Part shown: positions 34,711 through 45,843 of the stretch, one piece after another | How positions within the stretch are numbered: position 1 is the stretch's first letter | Layout: every line of letters starts with the position of its first letter | Source: Arabidopsis thaliana | Taxonomy: Eukaryota; Streptophyta; Magnoliopsida; Brassicales; Brassicaceae | NCBI RefSeq assembly: GCF_000001735.4 | Contig: NC_003071.7 | Location: 18,823,443 to 18,887,442 of the forward strand | Reading direction: 5' to 3' | DNA length: 64,000 bases | Translations under genes and position numbers: made by a program | The notes under the pieces: generated by a model | The model's database searches: none | The model's input: the letters and a program-made list of their open reading frames with translations, nothing else | Told to the model about the DNA's origin: nothing

Positions 34711-35565
34711 TCAAGACTCAACGACCGGCTCAGGCTCCTCTTCTCCTGCAGCTTCAGGGGCAGCGTCATCTTCTTTTGCTTCGGGAATTGAGGCGGTGTC
34801 GTCAGGTTTGTGATCATCAGAAGGAGGAGAAGCGCCACCAGAAGAGGCGGATCGACGGTGGTTAGCAGCGGCTTGATGGACGTGATTGTAACTGCCTTTC
34901 TCGAGAAAGAGCTGATTGAAGTGGACTTTACAGTAGAGGACGCCATTAAGAGAAGCGTAAGAAGAGTGAGTCAAAGGACAACCACTGTGTGTGCACCTGA
35001 AGCAAGTCTTGTGGTAACTTTCTCCTTCCATTGTTACTTTCTCAAGTGGGTAAACCGTCTTCTTACAAGTCGCACATTTGTCTTGTGTTCCACTGAAGAA
35101 TGATGATAACTTGCTTGGAGTTCGAGTCTTGCAGTATCCATCAATTGAGACAAATCAGATGAAAAAAAAGAGGAAATAAAAACAAGATGATGAATCTTTG
35201 AAGACATTACCAGATGATCATTGGGCTTCTCGGTCTTTCCTGCCTGAAAATTCTTGCTGTAATTGCCAGATTCTTTGAAAAGCTGTTCGAAGTGTGGCTT
35301 ACAGTAAAGAACTCCATCCATTGATGAGTAATTGCTTATCTGTGTTAAGAAAAGATGTGGTCTTTTAAAACAATGAAGCATTGTCGAAAAACAGAGTAAC
35401 AATGGAGGAAGAAGAAGAAAAGAGAAATACCACGAGAGTGCCTTTGCAATGGGTGCATCTGAAACATGATTTGTGATAAGTATTACCCTCTAATGTTAAC
35501 AAATCCATCACGTACACGGTTTTGTCACAGGCCTTGCATTTATCCAATGTTCCTGTAAACGACAT
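34711..35565 (-). CDS. PLIM2A: LIM-domain actin-binding protein
   Basis: Three exons (35565-35431, 35339-35211, 35127-34711) give 226 residues. Two LIM domains are complete: LIM1 at about 9-65 (CKACDKTVY...YHKSCFRCTHC...YCKPHF) and LIM2 at about 106-164 (CATCKKTVY...YHKTCFRCTHSGC...YCKVHF), separated by a linker of about 40 residues. The C-terminal 50 residues are acidic and Pro/Ala/Glu-rich. This is the plant CRP-like group that binds and bundles actin filaments; PLIM members are mainly in pollen, and binding is tuned by pH and calcium. The long acidic tail is typical of the pollen class. The symbol follows At2g45800. Confidence 0.94.
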
Positions 35566-36393
35566 TTTCTCTCTTTCTTTCGGATGTTAGATTCAAAAAG
35601 TTTGTTCTTCGTTCGCCGGTTCTTGTCTTAGGACACGACCAAACGACGACGAGAGAAAAAACACCAGGTTTTGTGTTTTTTTCTTTTCATCTCTCAAGTT
35701 CTCTGTCTTATTTATCAAAAATTCTTGAAGAAATGAGAATTTGTGGTAATTTTGGTTCTAGTGGTAGAGATTCGAAAGAGGAGAAGCCATTCAATCATTG
35801 TCGATCATCAAAATTCTAATTTCAATTTTACAATTTTAGACTCCGAGCACAATGAAGGGTATCGACGTTTTCAGCCGTACGCTCTGTTTGCGGAAGATCC
35901 GAAGATCTATTTTTAAAAATTACGAGAGAATAATGATAAATACAAAGAAATGTGGGGGTTATTTCATAATTATACGAACGTACAAGGCTAATTTAGTGAA
36001 ATAAATGTGGATAAGAGTGAGTGAAACTGAAGAAGAGCCTGTCCGTGTAATGAAAATCCACTTGACGACCTAAACAACAACAACGACTCCGGCGAGTGTA
36101 TGTATCTTTCACTTTCTCACTAACCAACCAGACGACAAAAGAAAATTATTCATCTTAGCTAAGCTCGATTAGTTTCTGGCGGAAACGGTTTTGTGGATAA
36201 TTGTTAGCATATTCCGATCTTGCCCTCCCCCGAGAGAGAGAGTCCAATCAATCAATCAATCAATCATCTCTTACGAAGCTACGTGTGACCTAACATTCTC
36301 CAGATTGTTGTTTATAGCCTCTTCTTAGATTTACGATTTGTGAGCTTGTGAAGATTTCTTGGTAGAATTAGAGTTCTCTGTTTCGAGATCGAG
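35566..36393. promoter_or_regulatory. Divergent region between PLIM2a and RH6
   Basis: Holds both leaders. A (CAAT)5 microsatellite lies at about 36245-36265 in the RH6 leader. No ORF with coding character was seen. Confidence 0.45.
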
Positions 36394-38876
36394 ATGAATA
36401 ATAATAATAATAATAGAGGAAGATTTCCACCGGGGATTGGTGCGGCGGGTCCTGGTCCGGATCCTAATTTTCAGTCACGGAATCCGAATCCACCTCAGCC
36501 TCAACAGTACCTTCAGTCACGGACTCCGTTTCCACAGCAACCTCAGCCTCAGCCTCCTCAGTATCTCCAGTCTCAATCTGATGCTCAGCAGTACGTTCAG
36601 CGAGGTTATCCCCAGCAGATTCAACAGCAACAGCAACTGCAGCAGCAACAACAACAACAACAGCAGCAGCAAGAACAACAATGGTCTCGACGGGCTCAGC
36701 TTCCTGGTGATCCAAGTTACATAGATGAGGTCGAAAAAACGGTTCAATCTGAAGCTATTAGCGATTCTAAGTAAGTGCTCGTTTGGAAGAATGGTTATTA
36801 TGAATGGTGCTCTTGTTGTGATGTTTAACGGGTTATGTGTTTTCTTATGCTTATCAGTAATGAAGACTGGAAAGCAACCTTAAAGCTGCCACCACGAGAT
36901 AATCGTTACCAGACAGAGGTATGAATGATTGCATAGTTATATGATTTTTGTTTTGACAAGACAGCAGTTCCCTTAGAACTTAGTTTTTCCATATCTTGTC
37001 TTCAGGATGTGACTGCCACTAAAGGAAATGAATTTGAAGATTACTTTTTGAAGAGGGATCTGCTTAGGGGAATATATGAGAAGGGTTTTGAAAAACCATC
37101 TCCTATTCAGGAAGAAAGCATTCCCATTGCTTTGACTGGTAGTGATATTCTTGCTAGAGCCAAAAATGGTACTGGGAAGACTGGTGCCTTCTGCATTCCT
37201 ACCCTTGAGAAAATTGATCCAGAGAACAATGTCATTCAAGGTTTTTTACTTTCCTTTTAGAACTTTTCTCTGTTAAAAGATCTCCTACCTTTCTCTGTAG
37301 TGAGTTAGTTGATCAGTGGAACTTCCAGTGAAACCCTACTTTCTTACTGAGTTTTCAGTACTTTTGTTGATCTTTTTTCTTATGCAGCCGTAATTCTAGT
37401 TCCAACCCGAGAGCTCGCCCTTCAGACATCCCAGGTTTGCAAGGAGCTTTCCAAATATTTGAAAATTGAGGTTATGGTCACCACTGGCGGTACCAGTCTG
37501 AGGGATGATATCATGCGATTGTATCAACCTGTCCATTTACTGGTTGGAACTCCTGGAAGAATATTAGATCTTGCCAAAAAGGGTGTGTGTGTTTTGAAAG
37601 ATTGTGCCATGCTTGTAATGGATGAGGTGAGTTCCTAATTCTATTACCCCTGAGCTAGATTTTTCTTATTAACAAACATTGTTGGATTTTTGCCCAAAAG
37701 GACATTTCTAGTTTTTCCCTGAACATAACTTTCTCTAAAGTTAAAACAAAATCGATTCCTCTTATGCTTCATATTTGCAGATTTTGATTGAATAATTTTC
37801 TTTTCCTCATGAGCTCATGGTCTTAACTCGCAAACATCTTTTTTCAGGCCGACAAGCTTTTGTCTGTAGAATTTCAACCTTCTATAGAGGAGTTGATACA
37901 GTTCTTGCCAGAGAGCCGGCAGATTTTGATGTTTTCAGCTACATTTCCTGTCACTGTGAAGTCTTTCAAGGATCGGTATCTCAAGAAGCCTTACATTATC
38001 AATCTCATGGATCAGCTCACACTTATGGGTGTTACCCAATATTATGCTTTTGTTGAAGAGAGACAGAAGGTGCACTGCCTTAACACGCTATTCTCTAAGG
38101 TCAGAGTTTTGTTACAGTCTTAAAACCCCAATGTTTTATTTTCTGGCTACTTGATGTATCTTTTAAAGGAAATATTGTTTTATCTATTGCAGCTCCAAAT
38201 AAACCAATCCATTATCTTTTGCAACTCTGTTAATCGTGTTGAGCTGTTGGCCAAGAAAATTACAGAACTTGGTTACTCATGCTTCTATATCCATGCAAAG
38301 ATGGTTCAAGACCATCGGAACAGGGTTTTCCATGATTTCCGCAATGGTGCATGCAGAAATCTTGTTTGCACTGGTACGTTTTGTGTATTTCATGTGCTTG
38401 AACATTGACAAATGTGTTTATGTTTCACGGGGAATGTCTGTCTGTTGCAGATTTGTTTACACGTGGGATTGACATTCAAGCTGTGAATGTGGTGATAAAT
38501 TTCGATTTTCCTAGGACTTCTGAGTCGTATCTACATAGGGTATGTTAAGGGAAGCCGATTTTGGTTTATCTTCTTGAGAACCTGCTCTGTTTTATTTGTT
38601 CAAATTGTGAATGGGTTTTTGCTTCATTATATTACCAGGTAGGCAGATCAGGACGATTTGGACACCTTGGGTTGGCTGTGAATTTGGTAACTTATGAGGA
38701 CCGCTTCAAAATGTTCGTGTTTCTTTTTCTCAACTGGTGTGGCCTCTCTTTTCATAGATGCTATAGCTTTCTTACTCAATTATTTGGTTTCCAACAGGTA
38801 TCAGACAGAGCAAGAACTTGGAACTGAAATCAAGCCCATACCTTCACTTATCGACAAGGCAATCTACTGTCAGTAA
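36394..38876 (+). CDS. RH6: DEAD-box RNA helicase 6 (DDX6/Dhh1 class)
   Basis: Nine exons (36394-36770, 36858-36918, 37006-37240, 37388-37626, 37848-38099, 38193-38373, 38451-38539, 38639-38712, 38798-38876) give 528 residues. The N-terminal about 125 residues are low complexity: poly-Asn at the start and a Gln tract at about 74-96. The helicase core follows: Q-motif region FEKPSPIQ, motif [10 protein letters not shown] at 198-206, PTREL, GTPGR, DEAD at 303-306 (split by intron 4 between E and A), SAT at 334-336, RGIDIQ and [10 protein letters not shown]. The core is of the Dhh1/DDX6 type, acting in mRNA decapping, translational repression and P-bodies. Arabidopsis RH6, RH8 and RH12 are redundant. 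A 3' UTR intron at about 38929-39023 is likely. Confidence 0.95.
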
Positions 38877-39704
38877 CTTCTACCTGGTGTACATTCTCTA
38901 CCCGGCAAGGCATTGATGGACTAACCGGTGAGACAAATCCCTCTCTAGGCATCTTGACATTAGAACTAACCTGCATTGCTCATAGACCAAATTTCCATTG
39001 ATTTTGGTTTGCGGTTATTTAGGTGTAGTGAGGAGGCAAATCATTCAGCTTTGGCAGCCACTAGCTCGTTCTAGAGATGAAGGCAACACATAGAGTACTG
39101 TACTGAGGCAAGAAGAGACAGTATAGGTGGTTGATGGCGATGGAAGCGGTTGATTGTGTCTAAACCTTTAAAGCAGTACCGGCTTGATTTGGTTTGAATT
39201 GAAGACTTCTTCTGCTGCATGATATGAACCTTAAAGTTGTCTTCTCTCATCTCTAATTTTCATGTTCTTAGAAACCTTTTCACCTTTTCATTTTGATGTT
39301 CTCTCATCTTGAAGACTTGAGAGGAATTTCCGAGTAGTGAGATCAAACCGAAGAAGACATTTTAACTTCATTCGCTTGTTTATTGCTTTTAGATCTCCAC
39401 CTGTGCCTGAACTGTTTAAGGATTATAGTTGGTGTGTGTCAAGTCAAGTGTCTTAGCATTTTAAGAGTTACAGATCAGATGTGAAGTCGTACAACTGAAA
39501 CAAAAGGCAAAACAAGATTTGATGCTTCATACAATTATACTCCATTAATCTTTCACTTTTACACACAATCACCCAATATGTAAACAAGACACAAACGACC
39601 AAACAAATAACAAAAACTAAAAAGAGTTGTTGAATCACACAAAAACAAAAGAAGAAGAAAGAAACAGAGATGAATTGTTACAAAGATACAAATTCAATAA
39701 AGGC
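38877..39704. other. 3' regions of RH6 and remorin
   Basis: RH6 3' UTR with a probable intron (ACCG|GTGAGAC near 38929 to TTATTTAG near 39023), then the remorin 3' UTR. No other gene was seen. Confidence 0.45.
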
Positions 39705-41134
39705 TTAGAAACATCCACACGTTGCCTTTGGTACTACACCAGTGGCTCTATACTTAGCACCCATTTCTTCAGCTTTGAGAAGCTCTTCTCCTTTTTTAGC
39801 TTCAACCATTGCTCTCTTCTCTTCTGCTAACTTGTGGATTGCAGCTACTTTGTTCTTCATTTTCTCACCGTACTGCGCTTTTTTCTTCTCTAATTTTTCC
39901 TCGATCTTCCTAAGTTGAGCTTCTACGGCTGCTTTCTTGCTATTTTCCCAAGCATGCACATCAGAGATCTTCTTTTGTGCCCTGTCCATTTCAAGATCAT
40001 CAGAGATCTGTAAGCAATAGTAATCTTTGGGTGAGAAGATGATGAAAGTTTACCTGTTCTCAGCCTTTGACTTCTCACTCTCTTCCCATGCTTTGATGAA
40101 TGACGTTTTCTTCTCTTTTTCCAAGTCGGCAAGTATCACATCTGACCAAACACACACAACACACATTTGAAGTAAATTACTGAACTAAGTAACTAAGAAA
40201 CTGGACATGAGAAACAAAGTGTTGTTATCAGCTGACCTCTATCGGCCGAACCAGATGAAGCTTTCTTAGGTGTATGCTCCTCGATGGGTTCTGCAAGAAG
40301 CACACTTATAAGTATAACACATGGATATTTGTTGCAAGAAGCTCACTTTTAACTAAGTTAAATTTTGTTGCTCTAATTGGCTAATAAGGTCATCAAAATA
40401 GTAGTTTATAAAACGAAACTCCACACAGAAGGAATTACAGATAGTAAATAAAGATGAACAAATGAATGTTCAAGGATTATAAAAACTGCTGGAAAGTTAG
40501 TACTTAATTGTTATTTTCCAAGAGTTAAGCAACTTTAAAGGAAGGAAAAAATGTAGGAATATTAAGAAAGTAACCCACTTTCCTTAATTCATAGCTGTCC
40601 ACAACTAATTTGTCATGATTCCATACACTTTTTGATAACACTAATTACAGGGAACATTGCTTTACTATTAATCATATTTTAATAATATCATCCTCGAAAA
40701 ACATAATTCTCTTGAAAATGCCATGATGAAGTTGTAAATTCTAACAGCGATGGATTTCACCTAAACAAATAGAGTATAGACCAAGTCATATGCAAAAGAA
40801 CTCACAAAAACCTTAGGCATCTTAAGAAAATCCATTTGTTAATTGTAAATTGAAACCTTAGTTCCAAACGTAAGAATTCTGAATTACATACTATAATAAT
40901 TCATCGTAAACATGAATGAATCCTCCTAAGTAGAAGATTAACATATATAAAACACACACGTATGTAAATAGAAAGCTTACTTTCTACAACGGCAAGAGCT
41001 TTGGACTCGACGGGAGGTGGATTATGAATTTTCTCATCCGCGACTTCCACCGGAGCAGGAGTCGGTTCCTTCGCCGGAGCTAAAACAGCCGGAGATTCTA
41101 CGTCAACCTTACTCGTCTTTTGCTCCTCCGCCAT
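39705..41134 (-). CDS. REM1.3: Group 1 remorin, plasma-membrane nanodomain protein
   Basis: Four exons (41134-40981, 40290-40237, 40141-40054, 39981-39705) give 190 residues. The N-terminal 70 residues are disordered and Pro/Glu/Val-rich. The conserved remorin region follows from about 75, with a long charged coiled coil at about 90-165 (KKAAVEAQLRKIEEKLEKKK, KVAAIHKLAEEKRAMVEAKK). The C-terminus ATGVVPKATCGCF holds Cys187 and Cys189, the membrane-anchor region where S-acylation is known. Group 1b remorins sit on the inner leaflet in sterol-rich nanodomains and affect plasmodesmata and virus movement. The 690-bp first intron is the longest in the gene. A close paralogue, REM1.2, is on chromosome 3. 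Confidence 0.95.
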
Positions 41135-42881
41135 TGTCTCTCAGCCGAAGAAGAAGAACAGATTTTATGTTTTTTCCGTGAAAATGGATAAAATTGAGAT
41201 TTTAGGACAATAATGAGTTAAAGAGTTTTTATATCCTCCGTTAGCTTATACCGGTGGAGCGTACTACGCGCGTTTAATAAGTGTGAGACTCTTGTTTTGC
41301 TTCGCCGTTGATTTTTGTACCCATGTGATCGTGCGGCTGTAAAGCTCTCATACGCATTGGATGCGTTACACGTGATTAAACACACCTCACTGCCGACAAG
41401 TAAAGTGGTTCAATGATGCCACGTCACCTCTGTAGAAAATTTGTCCTCCCCTTCTTTTTTCCTGATATTCAACAAAACTTAATTCTTCCAATTATACCGA
41501 ACTAAAATTTTGTTTACCATATAAATTGGTTTAAAATTGAAAATCAGATTTTAGCTGGGATTTTTTTATTATGAGAAAAACAACAATCAAACTACAATCA
41601 AGAAAATAAATGATCTATATTATTGCTAATCTTGGCTTAACTAAAAAGTTCGTATTAAAAAACTGAATCTAAATTTGGAGTGAGCTCGTATGCCTATAGA
41701 ATTGACAGAGTGTCGGGTGTGTATTAAATCTATAATAAAATATCAATCACTCGAATTCATTTAAACAATTATTTTAGTTTTAAAATTTAAGTGGATCAAA
41801 GGGTGACGTGGAGCCTCACTGACTCGACACGCTGGAAGACAGATACAAAAAGGATAATGTCTGTGTCTCGCGCGTGTACAAAACTTTCCGGTTATGTGGC
41901 GCGTGGTATATGCAATTTAAACTGGTTTAAGCATGTGGTATATGGACTATGAGATGGAGACATCTCTTTTTGTAGGTGTTGGGCTTTTGTGAATCCTAAT
42001 GGCCCAACGGGTTTTTAAATTTCCTGCCCAACTTGTTTTAATTTAAAGAAAGGTGTAATTTTTTTTCTAACAAAGCAATAAAGTAAATTAATTAAGGCTA
42101 ATCACTAATCACAGACTCACAGTTTCGAACAGCCTGTGAAAGATGTATTAATGTATTTGTATAATAATAAAAAGTACTCTACAACATGGAATTATTTACG
42201 ATTAATTATCTGTCTTGTATGATGATGAGTGGTCGAATATGGACTATGATGTCACTGACCTTTATTTAATGGGTTAAGGTTTATCTTCTTTCTTCTTTCT
42301 TCGAAGTTCGGATTCTTTTATTCAGTTTAAAGCACTTATAACAAACTTTCCCAAAGAGGACTTTAATTAATTGAACTCTTGCAGTTTTATTTTTGTAGTA
42401 AGCAGATTATTTTTCTAAGAACATCAAAGGTCTTGTATTTAGTTATTTACCAATAAATACAACGTTAATAAGAGACGATTATTTGGGAAACATTTGTGTA
42501 TCACATATCAATGTCCATATGTGATTTGAGCATAGGAATACCAAATATGGATGACCAAATGTCTCCTACTAATTAATAAAATATTATCTATTTAATATTT
42601 AAAAACATTTTAACTCTTCGAAAAACTAAAAAGTAAACAAGATTCACACAAAAATATGAACGTCATTAACACAAAAGATGTGAACTCTGGTTAGTGTTGA
42701 AGATAACGTGAAACAAGATTCAAATCCTCGTGGAAGAGCACCAATCGATCACCAGAATCAAACCTTTGAGCTTCCTCCTAGCTTCGGTAACGTTTAATCT
42801 CACCTGATTCTCGTTTTTCTTCTCTTCCTGTTGAATGTTTGTGAACATAGATATATATAAAGCTGAGATAGATATAGATTC
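41135..42881. other. Gap between remorin and DTA2
   Basis: The remorin promoter lies at the left and the DTA2 promoter and leader at the right. AT-rich; no ORF of note, RNA gene or repeat was recognised. Confidence 0.4.
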
Positions 42882-44902
42882 ATGCTTCAACGGAAAAGCA
42901 TGAAGAGGAACAACAACAATCTTCTAACGAACAAGAATAAGTATGTCTATCTTAAAACGGCGTCGCATCCAGCAAAAAGCATCGCTAAAGCTACTCTGTT
43001 CCTCGTCACCTCTCTCTTCATATCTGCTGGTCTCTTAGACTTATTGGGTTGTTTCGATTTCGTGAGTTCGAATCTGAAGTAACTTCTTTTTTAGAAACTT
43101 TTTATTCAATCAAGTGAATCTTGAACTTGAAGAGTTAATAAATTCATATCTCTCTGTACTTCAGACAACTTTTACAGGTCTGAAGCAGGTAACAACTAGT
43201 ATCAGAAAATCACCAATCACAAGCCAAAGATTCCCTAACCAATGCGGCGTCGTTCAGAACCAAACTCAATTATTTCCCCAAAATGGCTCCTCGAGAAACA
43301 ACGACAAACCCAGAAGCAGCCATTCAAGAATATCCACGTGTCCTTCTTACTTCCGTTGGATCCACGAAGATCTACGGCCATGGAAAGAGACAGGTGTAAC
43401 GAGAGGGATGCTTGAGAAAGCCAGGAGGACGGCGCATTTCAGAGTAGTAATCCTCGACGGGAGAGTGTACGTTAAGAAATATAGAAAGTCAATCCAAACA
43501 AGAGACGTTTTTACTCTGTGGGGCATCGTACAGTTACTACGGTGGTACCCAGGTAGGTTACCGGATCTTGAGCTCATGTTTGACCCAGATGATAGACCAA
43601 CCGTCCGATCTAAAGACTTTCAAGGTCAACAACACCCGGCCCCGCCTCCTTTGTTCCGTTATTGCTCTGATGACGCCAGCTTGGATATTGTCTTCCCTGA
43701 TTGGTCCTTCTGGGGCTGGTAAGGGCTTAACACACATGTTAATTCTATTCTGTTCTCTATTTAATGGGCTTGTTATTGGACCTAGCTAATTATATTATTA
43801 TTGGGCTAGGGCTGAGGTTAATATAAAGCCTTGGGATAAATCGCTAGTGGCGATAGAAGAAGGGAATAAGATGACTCAATGGAAAGACCGCGTGGCGTAT
43901 GCTTATTGGAGAGGAAACCCTAATGTGGCTCCAACTAGAAGAGATCTTCTCAGATGTAATGTCTCAGCTCAAGAAGATTGGAACACACGTCTCTACATTC
44001 AGGTTAGGATTTCTCAAAATATGTATAATTTTTATATATTGCAATTTTTAAATAATCTAAATGATCAAAAATGTTTATTATTGTGAAGGATTGGGATAGA
44101 GAGTCAAGAGAAGGATTCAAGAACTCTAACCTAGAGAACCAATGCACCCACAGGTTTAACTTAAGCCACACTTTTTGTACTTAGGAAATATTTGCAAAGA
44201 TTCGATTTTAAATGTGTGATAATGATGGAATAGGTACAAGATTTATATAGAAGGATGGGCATGGTCAGTGAGTGAGAAATATATAATGGCATGTGATTCA
44301 ATGACATTGTACGTGAGACCTATGTTCTATGATTTTTACGTACGAGGAATGATGCCATTACAACATTACTGGCCAATCAGAGACACCTCTAAGTGTACTT
44401 CCCTCAAATTCGCCGTACATTGGGGGAATACTCATTTGGACCAGGTTTGTATTTTTTTTTTTACATTAAGACCCAAAAAGTTTTGTTTTGTAACAAATTA
44501 ACACATTGAGTGTGGTTTTTTTTTTTTATATAGGCGAGTAAGATAGGAGAAGAAGGGAGTAGGTTTATTAGAGAGGAAGTGAAAATGGAATATGTGTATG
44601 ACTACATGTTCCATTTGATGAACGAGTATGCAAAACTTTTGAAGTTTAAACCAGAGATTCCGTGGGGAGCCACGGAGATTACGCCGGATATTATGGGCTG
44701 CTCGGCGACGGGACGGTGGAGAGATTTCATGGAGGAGTCTATGGTTATGTTTCCTAGTGAAGAGTCTCCTTGTGAGATGCCTTCTCCTTTTAACCCTCAT
44801 GATTTAAAAGAGATTCTTGAGAGAAAAACTAATTTGACTCGTCAAGTTGAGTGGTGGGAAGATCAATATTTTCATGATTTAGCCAATATCAAGAAGCCTT
44901 GA
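42882..44902 (+). CDS. DTA2: DUF821/CAP10-like (GT90) type II membrane protein, DTA2
   Basis: Six exons (42882-43061, 43165-43718, 43810-44002, 44089-44153, 44234-44444, 44534-44902) give 523 residues. The N-terminus is basic, with one membrane segment at about 37-58 (ATLFLVTSLFISAGLLDLLG), so a Golgi/ER type II topology is expected. The lumenal part has CPSYFRWIHEDLRPW, RTAHFRVVILDGRVYV, TRDVFTLWGIVQLL, PDLELMFD, FPDWSFWGW, YAYWRGNPNVAPTRRDLL, EGWAWSVSEKYIMACDSM and HYWPI. These match DUF821, related to protein O-glucosyltransferases (GT90: POGLUT/Rumi). Enzyme activity and substrate are not known to me. The symbol means downstream target of AGL15-2. The second copy follows 940 bp downstream. 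Confidence 0.93.
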
Positions 44903-45843
44903 CCAAAAAGGCTCTTGTGTTTGTTTAGATGATTGAGTTGTATTCATATATTGAAATTAGTGAAAAGTAAACGAGTAATTTTTTTTCCGACTAGTATGTG
45001 TCTCTATCTCCACTAGCGATCTTTTTTCCGACTAGTATGTTAATTGAGTTGTATATTCTAATGTTTTAGTAAATGTTATAAGTTTAGTTCTATTTTTTTT
45101 AAAAACTTTACTAAGATATTTATTTAGGTTGGAATTTTTTAAAATTAAATTCATTAAAATTATAAGAACAAAAATAAAATAGTATGTTCTAAAAGTATAA
45201 TGATGTTTTTATAGTATCAGACCTTGTTAATTTTCAAATCATATAAAATGTAAAGATTTATATTCTAATTTAACTTGCATTAAAAAATCTATAGCATTGA
45301 ATATATAGGCAACTGAAATAGTTCATTTTGGTAATAATAAGGTAAATTAAGAACATCAAAATTTGGTATCTGTAGATATTAGAAAGAAAAAAATGTGTGT
45401 TTGGTAAGTGGTTCAAAGAGAATGAAAATAAGAAAAATATGTGTTTGATAAATGTGATGGTAGAATTAAATAATAAAAAATATAAAGTTGAGAAAAATGG
45501 AGTTTGCCACGTAATCACTATAAACATACAGGATAATGGCAACAAGAAATATTGGTTAGTTTCAGGGTAATTAATTTCGCAGAGTCCATATATAGTTTTA
45601 ACTTATTAAAGTGGGTTGCTTCGGTTCTGAAGAAACAACCATTAATTATCTATTTTCTTCATAAAATTTCCTCAGAAAACATGGGTCTACACATCCAACA
45701 TACTACAATTCTTAGATACAAATGAATCAATATCTGTAATCCTCTTTTCCTTCTACCGTCACAAAACTAATGTGATCCTCTTATCTTTCTCTCTCTCTCG
45801 TTCATTTTTTTTTGTCTTAGGTTGAATTAAACACATAATATCT
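44903..45843. other. Spacer between the two DUF821 genes
   Basis: Holds the DTA2 3' UTR and the next promoter. A 19-bp direct repeat TTTTTTCCGACTAGTATGT lies at 44981-44999 and 45022-45040, and the neighbouring TTGAGTTGTAT motif is also doubled. The minus-strand frame at 45270 is low-complexity and not a gene. Confidence 0.5.

Noticed and set aside
36437-36747. Long frames in other phases across the RH6 start
   Set aside because: They are shadows of the CAG/CAA tract, read as poly-Ser, poly-Leu or poly-Ala/Val in other frames.
45270-45545. Minus-strand frame of 91 codons in the DUF821 spacer
   Set aside because: Phe/Leu/Ile-rich low-complexity product of A/T-rich DNA; no homologous look and no splice or promoter context.
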